64,000 bases of DNA from Paraburkholderia sp. D15 (GCF_029910215.1 NZ_CP110395.1:3534001-3598000), one strand, 5' to 3'. Shown: positions 16,513 through 25,679, counted from the stretch's first letter. A program made the numbers and translations. Notes: generated from the letters alone by a model not told the origin.

Positions 16513-18237
16513 TTACCGCAGATTCGTGTTGGCCAGCTCGACCACTTCATCGCCGCGCCCGTTCAGCACCGCCTTCAACATATACAGGCTGAAACCCTTC
16601 GCCTGTGCCCATTGAATCTTCGGCGGCATCGCGAGTTCGTGCTTCGCGGTCACCACGTCGATCACCGCCGGCCCGGGATGCGCGAACGCTTCGCGCAACG
16701 CCGGCTCGATGTTCTCCGACAGTTCGATCCGCACGCCGTAGATGCCCGCGCCGCGCGCGATCGCCGCGAAGTCGGTGGTCGCGAGATCGGTGCCGGCTTC
16801 GAGATAGCCGCCTGCCTTCATCTCCATCGCGACGAAGCCGAGCACGCTGTTGTTGAACACCACCACCTTGATCGGCAGATCGAGTTGGCGCGCGGTGAGC
16901 AGATCGCCGAGCAGCATCGACAACCCGCCATCGCCCGATAGCGAGATCACCTGACGTCCGGGATGCGCCGCCTGCGCGCCGAGCGCCTGCGGCATCGCGT
17001 TCGCCATCGAACCGTGGTTGAACGAACCGTGCAGGCTGCGCTTGCCGTTCATCGTCAGATAGCGCGCGGCCCACAGCGTCGGCGTGCCGACATCGGCGCT
17101 CAGTACGGCATCTTCGTTCGCGACCATGTCGACGATGCTCGCGAGATATTGCGGATGAATCGCGCGCCCCGGCGCGGATGGCCGCGCGAGATCGTCGAGC
17201 CCCTTGCGCGTATCCGCGTAGTGCTTGCGCGCGTTGTCGAGGAAACGCCGGTCGGCCTGGCGTTTGAGCCGCGGCTGCAGGGCCTGCAACGTCGCCTTCA
17301 CGTCGCCCACCAGTCCAAGCTTCAGCGGCGCGCGTTTGCCGAGCGCCGAGCCCCGCCGGTCGATCTGCACGATGTTGCCGTGCGACGGATAGAAGTTGCG
17401 ATACGGGAAATCGGTGCCGAGCATCACGAGCGTGTCGCACGACATCATCGCGTGGTAGCCGGAGCTGAAGCCGATCAGCCCGGTCATGCCGACGTCGAAC
17501 GGGTTGTCCCATTCCACGTACTGCTTGCCGCGCAGCGCATGCACGATCGGCGCGGCGAGCTGGTCGGCGAACGCGACCACTTCGTCGTGCGCCCCCGCGC
17601 AGCCGCTGCCGCATAGAAGCGTGACGGCGCCGGCCTGATTCAGCAGATCGGCGAGGCGGTCGAGATCGGCCCCGGACGGCACCACGGTCGAACGCTCCAG
17701 CGTGCCGGCCCACGCCGGCGTTTCGTCGGGTGCGTCGCCGAGCGCGACGTCGCCCGGCAGCACGATCACCGCGACGCCGCGTTCCTCGATCGCGGTGCGC
17801 ATCGCGCGCGCCAGCACGCGCGGAAACTGCGACGGATTCGTCACGAGTTCGGCGTAGTGGCTGCACTCCTTGAACAGTTCCTGCGGATGGGTTTCCTGAA
17901 AGTACCCCAGCCCGATTTCCGACGACGGAATGTGCGCGGCAATCGCCAGCACCGGTTGATGATTGCGGTGACAGTCGTACAGACCGTTGATCAGATGCAG
18001 ATTGCCGGGACCGCAGCTGCCCGCGCAGACGGCGAGCTTGCCGGTCTCAGCGGCATCGGCGCCGGCGGCGAAGGCGGCGACCTCTTCATGACGTGTGTGC
18101 ATCCAGCGAATCGAACCGAGCCTTTGCAGGCTGTCCGACAGGCCGTTCAGGCTGTCGCCCGTGACACCCCAGATCCGTTCGACGTCGGCCGCCGCCAACG
18201 TTCTGGCCAGATAATCCGCGATAGTCTGCTTGCTCAT
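16513..18237 (-). CDS. poxB: Pyruvate dehydrogenase (quinone) / pyruvate oxidase
   Basis: 574 residues, the usual length for PoxB. It oxidatively decarboxylates pyruvate to acetate and CO2 and passes electrons to quinone at the inner membrane face. The N-terminal TPP-family segment has [13 protein letters not shown] and [11 protein letters not shown] (catalytic Glu). The C-terminal TPP/Mg motif runs from [12 protein letters not shown] to the NN of VVVFNN. The FAD-binding central domain lies between. The C-terminal tail is the region that binds lipid in E. coli PoxB. The ATG follows a Ser-Lys start typical for the family. Confidence 0.92.
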   Translation of the reverse strand: MSKQTIADYLARTLAAADVERIWGVTGDSLNGLSDSLQRLGSIRWMHTRHEEVAAFAAGADAAETGKLAVCAGSCGPGNLHLINGLYDCHRNHQPVLAIAAHIPSSEIGLGYFQETHPQELFKECSHYAELVTNPSQFPRVLARAMRTAIEERGVAVIVLPGDVALGDAPDETPAWAGTLERSTVVPSGADLDRLADLLNQAGAVTLLCGSGCAGAHDEVVAFADQLAAPIVHALRGKQYVEWDNPFDVGMTGLIGFSSGYHAMMSCDTLVMLGTDFPYRNFYPSHGNIVQIDRRGSALGKRAPLKLGLVGDVKATLQALQPRLKRQADRRFLDNARKHYADTRKGLDDLARPSAPGRAIHPQYLASIVDMVANEDAVLSADVGTPTLWAARYLTMNGKRSLHGSFNHGSMANAMPQALGAQAAHPGRQVISLSGDGGLSMLLGDLLTARQLDLPIKVVVFNNSVLGFVAMEMKAGGYLEAGTDLATTDFAAIARGAGIYGVRIELSENIEPALREAFAHPGPAVIDVVTAKHELAMPPKIQWAQAKGFSLYMLKAVLNGRGDEVVELANTNLR

Positions 18238-18357
18238 GCTGCGCTCCGCTCAGTGAGAAAGTCGGTACCTCCTGGATCGCAGAGAGTAACCCTTCCTCGT
18301 GAAACGTGCGTTCTGCGTGTGCAGACAGTCCGTCGGATCGATCCGCCGCCCGCGCGG

Positions 18358-19350
18358 CTAGCGGTAGATCGCCGTCTCCGGCGCTTCGCCGAGCCGCGCG
18401 AAACCGCGGTACATGCCTTCGGTATTGAACGGCAGCGCGACGTTGCCGCGCGCGTCGACGGCGATCAGACCGCCGCGTCCGTCGATCCTCGGCAGGCGGT
18501 TCATCACCACGTCGTCCGCCGCATCCTGCAACGACACGTTGCGGTACGCCATCTGCGCGGCGACGTCGTAAGCGGCCACCATGCGGATGAACATTTCGCC
18601 GGAGCCGGTGCTCGATACCGCGCAGGTCGCGTCGTCGGCATAGCAGCCCGCGCCGATCAACGGCGTGTCGCCGACCCGGCCCACCTGCTTGTTGGTGATG
18701 CCGCCGGTCGACGTGGCCGCGGCCACGTGGCCTTGCAGGTCGAGCGCGACGGCGCCGACGGTGCCGAACTTGCGGTTCGGATCGAGCGGCTCGTGCGGCG
18801 CCGGGTCGTCTTCGTTTCGCGCGGCGTTCGCGCTGAGCGATGCGCCGTCGTGATCGAGCATCGCGCGTTGCTGGCCGCGCGCGAGCAGCCATTGTCCGTA
18901 ACGCGCATCGGTATGGAAGTAGTCCGGCTCCACCGTTTCGAGCCCCTGCGCGGCGGCGAACGCGTCCGCGCCCTCGCCCGCGAACAGCACGTGCTCGCTG
19001 CATTCGAGCACCTTGCGCGCCGCCAGCACCGGATTGCGCACGCGCTTCACGCTGCACACCGCACCGGCTTCGAGCGTGCGGCCGTCCATGATCGCCGCGT
19101 CGAGTTCGTGCGTGCCGGCCGACGTGTACACCGCGCCGTGCCCTGCGTTGAAGAGCGGACAATCCTCGAGCAGACGCACGGCTTCGCTGACCGCGTCGAG
19201 CGCGCTGCCGCCTTCGGCGAGCACGCGCTGACCGGCGCTCAGCACGGCATGCAGCGCCGCGTGATACTCGGCTTCGGCGCGGGTCGACATCGACGCGCGC
19301 AGGATCGTTCCGGCGCCGCCGTGAATGGCTATGACTGCGTTGGCGTTCAT
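18358..19350 (-). CDS. iaaA: Isoaspartyl peptidase / plant-type L-asparaginase
   Basis: 330 residues from MNANAVIAIHGGAGT, the typical N-terminus of Ntn-hydrolase asparaginases; an upstream extension to 19536 lacks homology and is rejected. The autocleavage nucleophile is Thr197 in FGTVGAVALD, and GGITNK and VGDTPLIGAGCYAD complete the active site. The enzyme cleaves beta-aspartyl dipeptides and asparagine in the cytoplasm after self-processing into two chains. It is monocistronic beside poxB. Confidence 0.92.
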   Translation of the reverse strand: MNANAVIAIHGGAGTILRASMSTRAEAEYHAALHAVLSAGQRVLAEGGSALDAVSEAVRLLEDCPLFNAGHGAVYTSAGTHELDAAIMDGRTLEAGAVCSVKRVRNPVLAARKVLECSEHVLFAGEGADAFAAAQGLETVEPDYFHTDARYGQWLLARGQQRAMLDHDGASLSANAARNEDDPAPHEPLDPNRKFGTVGAVALDLQGHVAAATSTGGITNKQVGRVGDTPLIGAGCYADDATCAVSSTGSGEMFIRMVAAYDVAAQMAYRNVSLQDAADDVVMNRLPRIDGRGGLIAVDARGNVALPFNTEGMYRGFARLGEAPETAIYR

Positions 19351-19596
19351 CGTTTGACCTGAAATGGGCGTGGTGAAGATGGATCGGACGGCGCCGGTTT
19401 TGCGTCCGGATTCAAGGCTCGCGACGAGGCGAGCTTCGACGTGCACGGTGCGACCGTTCGATCCAGGAATGAGTGAAAGTATATTCACGCGGACGAGGCG
19501 CGGCAGGATTCGCAGCGTTCGCTCACCTGTTTTCACCTCGCCGGCATCCAGTTTCAGTTTTGGATCGCAACGCGCGCGCCCTCGACAACGCCGCGT

Positions 19597-20853
19597 TCAG
19601 CCCACCGCCCCGCTGGCCTCCGGAATATGCGCGAGGCGCGCCGCCGGCGACATGAAGATAATCCACGCCTGCACGCAAAACGCCGCCGCTGCCGCGACGA
19701 GACACGCGCCCATGCCCCAGCGCGCGCTGATCGCCGCGCCGAGCAACGCACCCAGCGGACGCGCGCCGTAGGTAGCGGTGCTGGTGAGCGCCGACACGCG
19801 GCCCATCATCCGCTCGGGCGTGATCGCCTGGCGCAGCGTGGTCGAGCCGACCACCCACAGAATCGGCCCGGCGCCGACGAGGAAAAAGCTCAGCATCGCC
19901 AGCCAGAACGACGGCGTGACGAGCGTCGCCACCATCACGAGCGACGCCAGCAGCCCGCAGCATGGGCCGATCACCAGCACGCGCCCGAATGCGAGCCGCC
20001 GCGCGATCGCCGGTGCGGCCAGCGCGCCGCACACCATGCCGACGCCGTACGCGCCAAGCGTCACGCCCACCGCCGACGCGCTCAGCCCCAGCCGATGCAC
20101 CGCGTAAGGCACATACACCGCTTGCAGGATGAAGAAGCCGAGATTGAAGAACACGGCGGTCGCGAGCATCGGCCGCAGCAGCGCGTCGCGCATCACGAAG
20201 CGCGTGCCGTCGCGGAGTTCCAGAAGAAAGTGGCGCTGCGGCGCGGCCGCGCGCGGCGGCTCGCGCAGTCCGGCCAGCAACGCGACGGCCAGCGCCGATA
20301 GTCCGGCCGCGCAGCCGTACGCCCATCCCGCGCCGATCCATCCGACCAGCAAACCGCCGAGCGCCGGCCCCGCCGAATACGCGACGCTGCGCGCGAGTTC
20401 GAGCCGGCCGTTCGCCACGGCGAACGCAGTGCGCGGCACCAGCGCGGGCACCAGCGACGGCGCGGCGACGTTGTAGGCCACCGTCCCGGTCGCGGCCACG
20501 AAGCCGAGCGCGGCGAGCAACGGCAAGCTCAGCGCGTGCATCGACAGCAGGAACAGCACGCCCAGCATCGCGATCACGCGCAAGGCTTCGGCGAGCGTCA
20601 TCAACAGGCGGCGCGACCGGCGATCGGCCCACACGCCGAGCGGAATCGACAGCAGCAGAAACGGCAACGTCTGCGCGGTCTGCAGCAGACCCGTGCCGCG
20701 CGCGTCGGCGCCGAGCGCGAACACCGCGACGAGCGGCGCGGCGGCGAGACTGATCTGCTCGGCCGACTGCGCGACGAGGTTCGACCACGCGAGCCGCTGG
20801 AACGCGGACGGCAAACGGACCGGAGAGGAAGACGAAGAAGATGAAGCGGACAT
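19597..20853 (-). CDS. MFS efflux transporter (EntS-like)
   Basis: 418 residues with about 12 membrane segments. The MFS signature after helix 2 is visible as GVWADRRSRRLLM, typical of the EntS/drug-export branch (DUF894-like). It begins with a Ser-rich stretch MSASSSSSSSP. It probably exports a small molecule with protons; the substrate is not evident because no biosynthesis genes flank it. The start lies about 95 bp from the divergent rsuA-like gene, so both promoters share that gap. Confidence 0.85.
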   Translation of the reverse strand: MSASSSSSSSPVRLPSAFQRLAWSNLVAQSAEQISLAAAPLVAVFALGADARGTGLLQTAQTLPFLLLSIPLGVWADRRSRRLLMTLAEALRVIAMLGVLFLLSMHALSLPLLAALGFVAATGTVAYNVAAPSLVPALVPRTAFAVANGRLELARSVAYSAGPALGGLLVGWIGAGWAYGCAAGLSALAVALLAGLREPPRAAAPQRHFLLELRDGTRFVMRDALLRPMLATAVFFNLGFFILQAVYVPYAVHRLGLSASAVGVTLGAYGVGMVCGALAAPAIARRLAFGRVLVIGPCCGLLASLVMVATLVTPSFWLAMLSFFLVGAGPILWVVGSTTLRQAITPERMMGRVSALTSTATYGARPLGALLGAAISARWGMGACLVAAAAAFCVQAWIIFMSPAARLAHIPEASGAVG

Positions 20854-20947
20854 CGGCGCACTCCCGTGCTGATCAATGAAGCGTTCATCGTGTTCCGGCG
20901 CGGGTCGCGGCGCGCTCCGCTTCTTGCGGTGTTATTCTTCGCTCGCC

Positions 20948-21658
20948 ATGAATCTCGAAAGCATTCTCTTCACCCAGGGCTTCGGCTCGCGGCGCCAGTG
21001 CCGCGCGCTGATCGGCGACGCGCGCGTGAGCGTGGACGGCGCCGTGCGTACCGATCCCGACACCGATTTCCCCATTACCGGCGATGCCTTCACGTTCAGC
21101 GTGGACGGCGTCGTCTGGCCGTATCGCGAGCACGCGTATCTGTTGCTGAACAAGCCGGCCGGCTACGAATGTTCGCGCGATCCGCAGCATCATCCGAGCG
21201 TCTTCAGTCTGTTGCCGCCGCAGTTCGCCGAGCGTGGCGTGCAATGCGTGGGGCGGCTCGATCAGGACACCACCGGCCTGCTGCTGCTCTCCGACGACGG
21301 CAAGTTCGTGCACCTGTTCACGTCGCCGAAACGCAAGGTGCCGAAGCTGTACGTCGCCACCACGCGTCATCCGCTCGACGACGCGCAGTTGACCCGATTG
21401 CGCGACGGCGTGCTGCTGCATGGCGAACCGAAACCCATCGCCGCCGTCGATGCGACGGCGCGCGGCGAACATGCGCTCGCGCTCACCGTGATGGAAGGCA
21501 AGTATCACCAGGTCAAGCGGATGATCGCCGCGGCGGGCAATCGCTGCGAGGCGTTGCATCGCGAGCGGATCGGCGGACTCGCGCTGCCCGCGACGCTCGC
21601 GCCCGGCGCATGGCAATGGCTCGACGCCGCCGACCTCGGATGTTTACGGAGCGGGTAA
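20948..21658 (+). CDS. rsuA: 16S rRNA pseudouridine synthase, RsuA family
   Basis: 236 residues from MNLESILFTQGFGSRRQ; an upstream extension to 20876 is not conserved in type. An N-terminal S4-like domain (CRALIGDARVSVDG) is followed by the catalytic RluA/RsuA motif VGRLDQDTTGLLLLSDDG with catalytic Asp. The C-terminal EGKYHQVKRM is characteristic of RsuA. It isomerises U516 of 16S rRNA in E. coli; the exact target here is inferred from family. Confidence 0.9.
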   Translation: MNLESILFTQGFGSRRQCRALIGDARVSVDGAVRTDPDTDFPITGDAFTFSVDGVVWPYREHAYLLLNKPAGYECSRDPQHHPSVFSLLPPQFAERGVQCVGRLDQDTTGLLLLSDDGKFVHLFTSPKRKVPKLYVATTRHPLDDAQLTRLRDGVLLHGEPKPIAAVDATARGEHALALTVMEGKYHQVKRMIAAAGNRCEALHRERIGGLALPATLAPGAWQWLDAADLGCLRSG

Positions 21659-21826
21659 ACCGCTAGTGCTCGTTCAAGATGTTGATCCGGCTGGAAAACC
21701 GCTGTGCGCGGCCGCACGCAAGCGTTGCCGGACGGGGTTCGCGCGCTGCGGCGCAGCATGCTCTTCCTTACACGTCGCCCTATACTCGTTTAAACAATGA
21801 CTACAAAGGGTTCAAGGAGGGGCGCC

Positions 21827-22015
21827 ATGATCATCCACGACACTTTCCGCGTTTCGACCGTGATGATTGTTTTTCTGTGCGTCGGCCTGGTTCTGATCGG
21901 CGCGCTGCTGGTCACGATGCGACTGCGACATAGCTATCATCCGAATCTGATCGGGGCATTGATCGGCGCGATGCTGTGTTTCCTCCTGCTGGAGGCGCTG
22001 CCGGCGCTGACTTAG
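21827..22015 (+). CDS. Small two-helix membrane protein
   Basis: 62 residues from the ATG at 21827, chosen because AGGAGG precedes it at good spacing. Two hydrophobic segments (about 10-28 and 42-58) are joined by a short basic loop, MRLRHSYHPN. No family is recognised. A small inner-membrane protein is all that can be said. Confidence 0.6.
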   Translation: MIIHDTFRVSTVMIVFLCVGLVLIGALLVTMRLRHSYHPNLIGALIGAMLCFLLLEALPALT

Positions 22016-22089
22016 ACGCGTTGTGCAGGTTCTGCAGGTTCTGCTGACGGCACGGTGGCGCTACGCGGCCGGCTATCTGGCCGGCTGTC

Positions 22090-23148
22090 TCACCCCTTCT
22101 TCGGCGCGGCCTCGCGCAGAAAATCCGCCACGCTCGGATAGCGCAACCGCATGCGCAATTCCGTCTTCAGCCGCCGGTTCCCGAGCCGCCGCGATTCGCG
22201 CATGAACGACAGCATGGTCGGCTCGATCTGCTGCTCCGCCTGCGCGCGCGTGATGCGCGGCGCGCGGGCACGGCCGAAGGCGTCGGCCACCGCATCGAAG
22301 TACTCACCCATTTTCAGCGACGAATCGTCGGACGCATGGACCACGCGCGCCGGCCGTCCATGCGTGGCGAGGCGCACCAGGATCGCCGCGAGGTCGTCGG
22401 CGTGGATGTGATTGGTGTAGACGTCGTCGGCGTCGATCAGCGCCGGCGTGCCCTTGTCGAGCCGCGCGAGCGGCAGACGATTGGCCGCGTAAATGCCGGG
22501 AATCCGCGCGATGCTGGCACGCACCCCGCCGCGCGCGGTCGCCCGGCGCAACTGCCGCTCCGCCGACACGCGACGTTTGGCACGCGCATTTGCCGCGTTG
22601 ACGGTACGCGTCTCGTCGATCCACGCGCCGCCGCAATCGCCGTAGACGCCCGTCGTGCTCGCGTAGACGAGGCGCAGCGGCGCGCGCGAAGCGGCGGAAC
22701 GGCGCACCCGGTCGGGTACAATATCGGCTGTTCCGGATCCGGCCCACAAGGCGTCGTCGGTCAGCGCGGTGCGTTCGCGGCGCAGGCGGCCAGACGGCAG
22801 CGTCATGGGCGCCATGGCGGCGCGCAATGCGCGAGCGCGCGTACGGCCCGCGCTCAGGGCGGCGAGCAATGCACGGGTGCGCAGATCGTCGTCGCCGGTC
22901 TTTTGCGGTGGCGCGAGATGCAGCACGGTCGGCGCCAGTCCCGCGAGCCGTTTCAGACTACGACGCCGGTCCAGATCGCCGATCAACGGCGTGACGCCGG
23001 CGGCGCGCAGGTCCGCGCGGCGCTCGGGGTGGCTGGTCAGCGCGAAGACGTGTGCGCGCGGTTGCAGCAGCGGCACGCAGCGCATGCCGACATCGCCGCA
23101 ACCGACGATCAGCACGCGCGGCCGGCGAAAGTGTCGTGTCGTTTTCAT
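22090..23148 (-). CDS. SDR-type NAD(P)-dependent epimerase-like protein
   Basis: 352 residues from MKTTRHFRRPRVLIVGCGDVGMR. The Rossmann GxGxxG is present near residue 16. YASTTGVYGDCGG matches the YeeZ/extended SDR family, where a Tyr within VYGD replaces the classic YxxxK site, and HADDLAAILVRLA follows. The open frame continues upstream antisense to the neighbouring gene, but that part has no homology. It is divergent from the ferredoxin-type reductase gene 108 bp away. Confidence 0.82.
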   Translation of the reverse strand: MKTTRHFRRPRVLIVGCGDVGMRCVPLLQPRAHVFALTSHPERRADLRAAGVTPLIGDLDRRRSLKRLAGLAPTVLHLAPPQKTGDDDLRTRALLAALSAGRTRARALRAAMAPMTLPSGRLRRERTALTDDALWAGSGTADIVPDRVRRSAASRAPLRLVYASTTGVYGDCGGAWIDETRTVNAANARAKRRVSAERQLRRATARGGVRASIARIPGIYAANRLPLARLDKGTPALIDADDVYTNHIHADDLAAILVRLATHGRPARVVHASDDSSLKMGEYFDAVADAFGRARAPRITRAQAEQQIEPTMLSFMRESRRLGNRRLKTELRMRLRYPSVADFLREAAPKKG

Positions 23149-23256
23149 GGTGGACGCATTGTAGCCGCCAGCCGCACCAGACGCCGCGTCGTGCCGTACC
23201 GGCATGCGCGAGGCGGGTCCGATAAAGATTACTGACTCTTCGATTTCCCACAATTT

Positions 23257-24288
23257 ATGGCATTTAACGTCACGCTCCGGCAAAGCGGCCGGCAGTTTCA
23301 GGTAGAACAGGACGAACCGGTGCTGAGCGCCGCGCTGCGCCAGGGCATCGGCCTGCCGTACGGCTGCAAGAACGGCGCGTGCGGTTCGTGCAAGGGCGCC
23401 GTCGTCAGCGGTCAGATCGAACAACGCGCGCATTCGTCGTCGGCATTGTCGAACGACGAGAAGACGCGCGGCATGGCGCTCTTCTGCTGCGCGACCGCGT
23501 GCTCCGATCTCGAAGTCGACATTCGCGAGGTGGCCGGCGTCGGCGACGTGCAGGTGAAGAAGCTGCCGTGCCGCGTCAATGCGATCGAGCGCAAGGCCGA
23601 CGACGTCGTCGTGCTGAAACTGCAACTGCCCGCCAACGAACGTCTGCAGTATCTGGCCGGCCAGTACCTCGAATTCATCCTGAAGGACGGCAAGCGCCGC
23701 AGCTATTCGATGGCGAGCGCACCGCACGTCGAGGGGCCGATCGAACTGCACATCCGCCATATGCCCGGCGGCGCGTTCACCGATCACGTGTTCAATACGC
23801 TGAAAGAGCGCGACATCCTGCGCTTCGAAGCGCCGCTCGGCACCTTCTTCCTGCGCGAGGATTCCGACAAGCCGATCGTGCTGCTCGCGTCGGGCACGGG
23901 CTTCGCGCCGCTGAAGGCGATCATCGAGCATGCGGTGTTCAAGAACCTCGACCGGCCGATGACGTTGTACTGGGGCGCGCGCCGCAAGAAGGATCTCTAT
24001 CTGCTCGACCTCGCGGAACAGTGGGCGCGCGAGATTCCGAACTTCAAGTTCGTGCCGGTGCTGTCGGAGCCGGATGCGAGCGACGCATGGACGGGCCGCG
24101 TCGGCTTCGTGCATCGCGCGGTGATCGAGGATTTGCCGGATCTGTCCGCATATCAGGTGTACGCATGCGGTGCGCCGGTGATGGTCGAATCGGCGCAGCG
24201 CGATTTCACCCAGCACCACGCGCTGCCGGAAGACGAGTTCTACGCGGACTCGTTCACGAGCGCTGCCGATCTGGCAAACGCGGTTTGA
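23257..24288 (+). CDS. 2Fe-2S/FAD oxidoreductase, CDP-6-deoxy-delta-3,4-glucoseen reductase-like
   Basis: 343 residues. The N-terminal plant-type ferredoxin domain has CKNGACGSC at about 34-42 and a distal Cys pair at FCCATAC near 73. The FAD domain (RRSYSMASAP) and the NAD domain (LLASGTGFAPLKAIIE) follow, ending with VYACGAPVMVESA. It passes electrons from NAD(P)H through FAD to a 2Fe-2S centre. Burkholderia annotations usually call it AscD-like, but no sugar pathway is nearby, so the true partner is unknown. It meets the abi pseudogene tail to tail and overlaps it by 35 bp. Confidence 0.88.
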   Translation: MAFNVTLRQSGRQFQVEQDEPVLSAALRQGIGLPYGCKNGACGSCKGAVVSGQIEQRAHSSSALSNDEKTRGMALFCCATACSDLEVDIREVAGVGDVQVKKLPCRVNAIERKADDVVVLKLQLPANERLQYLAGQYLEFILKDGKRRSYSMASAPHVEGPIELHIRHMPGGAFTDHVFNTLKERDILRFEAPLGTFFLREDSDKPIVLLASGTGFAPLKAIIEHAVFKNLDRPMTLYWGARRKKDLYLLDLAEQWAREIPNFKFVPVLSEPDASDAWTGRVGFVHRAVIEDLPDLSAYQVYACGAPVMVESAQRDFTQHHALPEDEFYADSFTSAADLANAV

Positions 24289-25196
24289 GATGAGCGACAT
24301 CGGCGGCGCCGGCGTGTGTGCGCCGCCGATCGCCATGGCTGTTTCCCGAAGCGCGGCTGGCAAGACGGCCGCGCTTTGCACAGGTGGCGGCGGCTTCATC
24401 GGCGGCGACGGCGTCGAAGTACAACGCGTGAGCCTGACTCTCGAGCGCGGCGCAATCAGGATGCAATATTTTGTGCAGGGCGCTGCACCCGTCGCTATCC
24501 ACGGTACCCAGATTCGAAGCGAGAAAATCGACCGCCGTCAGCGTGTCGAATAGCCGGGGACCATACACCGGCTCATGGTGTGCAACGCGGTTGCGCGTCT
24601 GATGGAATCTGCTCCAGTTGAACGGCGACCGTCGACCTGTCGATGGCCTTGCTCGGAAAGATGCGCTTCAGCGCGGGTTTCCAGAGCGTCTGCTCGTACT
24701 CCCGCGAAAAGAGCCGCTTCCAGAAATACAGCGTGAGTTGCGTGATTACCTGACCGCCGCGAACGACAATCGACCTTTGCCGCGCACCGATCCGCAATTC
24801 ATGCTCGAGGTCCGGCGGCACACCTCGACGGAACGCCACCTCATCGAGGGCGCGCTTGTCGGCCGCATCCAATTTGATGTAGGCCGCGCGTTGCGCTCCG
24901 CGTACCGCCGCTTCGATCTTGCCGCGCTCCTCGTCTTTCCAGACAAACGGCGCCGGTGGGCAGCGTAGCCAGCCTTCCCCACCGAAATGTTCGCTGAGCC
25001 GATCGCAGATCGCATTGCGAAGCGCGATTTCGATGACCGCCGTCACGCTCATCAAGGTCCCGGCGAGTCGCAGCATCTGCTGATGCAGCGCAATGGCGTC
25101 GCGTGGCGTGGCGGACATCTCTCGAAACGTCGCAAGTCGCTCGTCGGAAAACAGTTTGGTCACGGCGGAAATTTCCGCGTCTGTCAGGCACTCCAT
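24254..25196 (-). pseudogene. Abi_2/HEPN-family gene (AbiF/AbiD-like), frameshifted
   Basis: The first part reads from the ATG at 25196 (GGAGG ribosome site 9 bases before) for 207 codons and ends at a TGA at 24573-24575. It shows Abi_2 features: VIEIALRNAICDRLSEHFG and LYFWKRLFSREYEQTLW. After LEQI the frame is lost at ATTCCATCAG (24610-24600). Removing one C at 24604/24605 restores the expected HQTRNRVAHHEPVYGPRLFDT, the conserved C-terminal HEPN motif (RNxxxH at 24595-24578). The restored frame runs to 24254. The product as written lacks the RNase motif, so the protein should be inactive, unless this is a sequencing error. Abi_2 proteins are abortive-infection or toxin-like RNases. Confidence 0.88.
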
Positions 25197-25224
25197 TGAC
25201 GACAACCTCCATGGGTTTTAGAAT
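25196..25224 (+). promoter_or_regulatory. Sigma70 promoter for small RNA opposite abi
   Basis: TTGACG at 25196-25201 and TAGAAT at 25219-25224 are separated by exactly 17 bp. The -35 box shares a base with the abi start codon on the other strand, and the spacer contains the abi ribosome site. The predicted transcript start is near 25231, directly before the structured segment. Confidence 0.75.
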
Positions 25225-25230
25225 CGCCAG

Positions 25231-25325
25231 CGATAAGTCGGGATCAGTGTTGGCAGCTATCTTCGGATGGGCGAACCCCCGGCTTCCTGATCCAGAAAGG
25301 GCGCTCAGTCGAGCGCCCTTTCGCA
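25231..25325 (+). ncRNA. Structured small RNA divergent from the Abi_2 gene
   Basis: About 95 nt running from the promoter at 25196-25224 to a terminator hairpin. Visible stems are GGATCAG (25241-25247) with CTGATCC (25287-25293); inside it CTATC/GATGG (25257-25261, 25266-25270) closed by a UUCG tetraloop; and an 11-bp terminator hairpin (25296-25321). There is no open frame with a ribosome site. From memory, Abi_2/AbiF genes are accompanied by a conserved structured RNA (the abiF motif) and have been proposed as RNA-antitoxin systems; I could not run a covariance search. If abi mRNA starts beyond 25330, this RNA is also antisense to its leader. Confidence 0.72.
25296..25324 (+). terminator. 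Terminator hairpin of the small RNA
   Basis: A perfect 11-bp stem AAAGGGCGCTC / GAGCGCCCTTT with the 4-nt loop AGTC. The T run is short (TTT, then CGCATTTCT). It is nearly symmetrical, so it could also act on the minus strand. Confidence 0.7.
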
Positions 25326-25535
25326 TTTCTGGCGGCGTTCGCGGCGACATAGCCTCGTGAATTCGCCGTCCTTGCGTCATCACAAGCGCCTCCCCCCAAC
25401 CGCCGCCGTCACATTTTAGTCAGCCGCCGATCTCATAATCGTCACTACGCATGAATGCGCGCGGCGATGAAAAATACCCATCCTGTGCAAATTCATGGTT
25501 TACACCGGCGCTTTCCTTGTCGTATTCTTTCGCGC

Positions 25536-25586
25536 ATGAACCGCATCCAATCCGAACTTCGACGTCGCCGCTCGCCGCTCCCCTAG
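25536..25586 (+). CDS. Arg-rich leader peptide candidate
   Basis: A 16-codon frame MNRIQSELRRRRSPLP with four consecutive Arg codons (CGA CGT CGC CGC), ending about 60 bp before an intrinsic terminator and about 170 bp before an acetylornithine-aminotransferase-like gene. That order resembles amino-acid attenuators. Against it, no good ribosome site precedes the ATG, and Arg runs arise easily by chance in GC-rich DNA. Confidence 0.3.
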   Translation: MNRIQSELRRRRSPLP

Positions 25587-25646
25587 GGACGCCGCTGGCT
25601 TCGTCACGGATTCGCGCCACACACGGCGCACGCTGTTCGAATCATG

Positions 25647-25679
25647 AAAGCCACGGCATGCCGTGGCTTTTTTGTTTTT
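25647..25679 (+). terminator. Intrinsic terminator upstream of argD-like gene
   Basis: A perfect 24-bp palindrome, AAAGCCACGGCA / TGCCGTGGCTTT, followed by TTTGTTTTT. It must end a plus-strand transcript that starts upstream, either an attenuated leader or a small RNA. Confidence 0.85.

Noticed and set aside
23149..24399. Upstream extension of the SDR frame to 24399
   Set aside because: The extension is antisense to the 2Fe-2S reductase; the Rossmann start is at 23148.
24290..24553. Plus-strand frame after the reductase gene
   Set aside because: It overlaps the restored Abi frame, which has family motifs, and has no ribosome site.
25630..25650. tRNA T-arm-like GTTCGAATC
   Set aside because: The flanking bases do not form a T stem, and no acceptor or anticodon arm is present.
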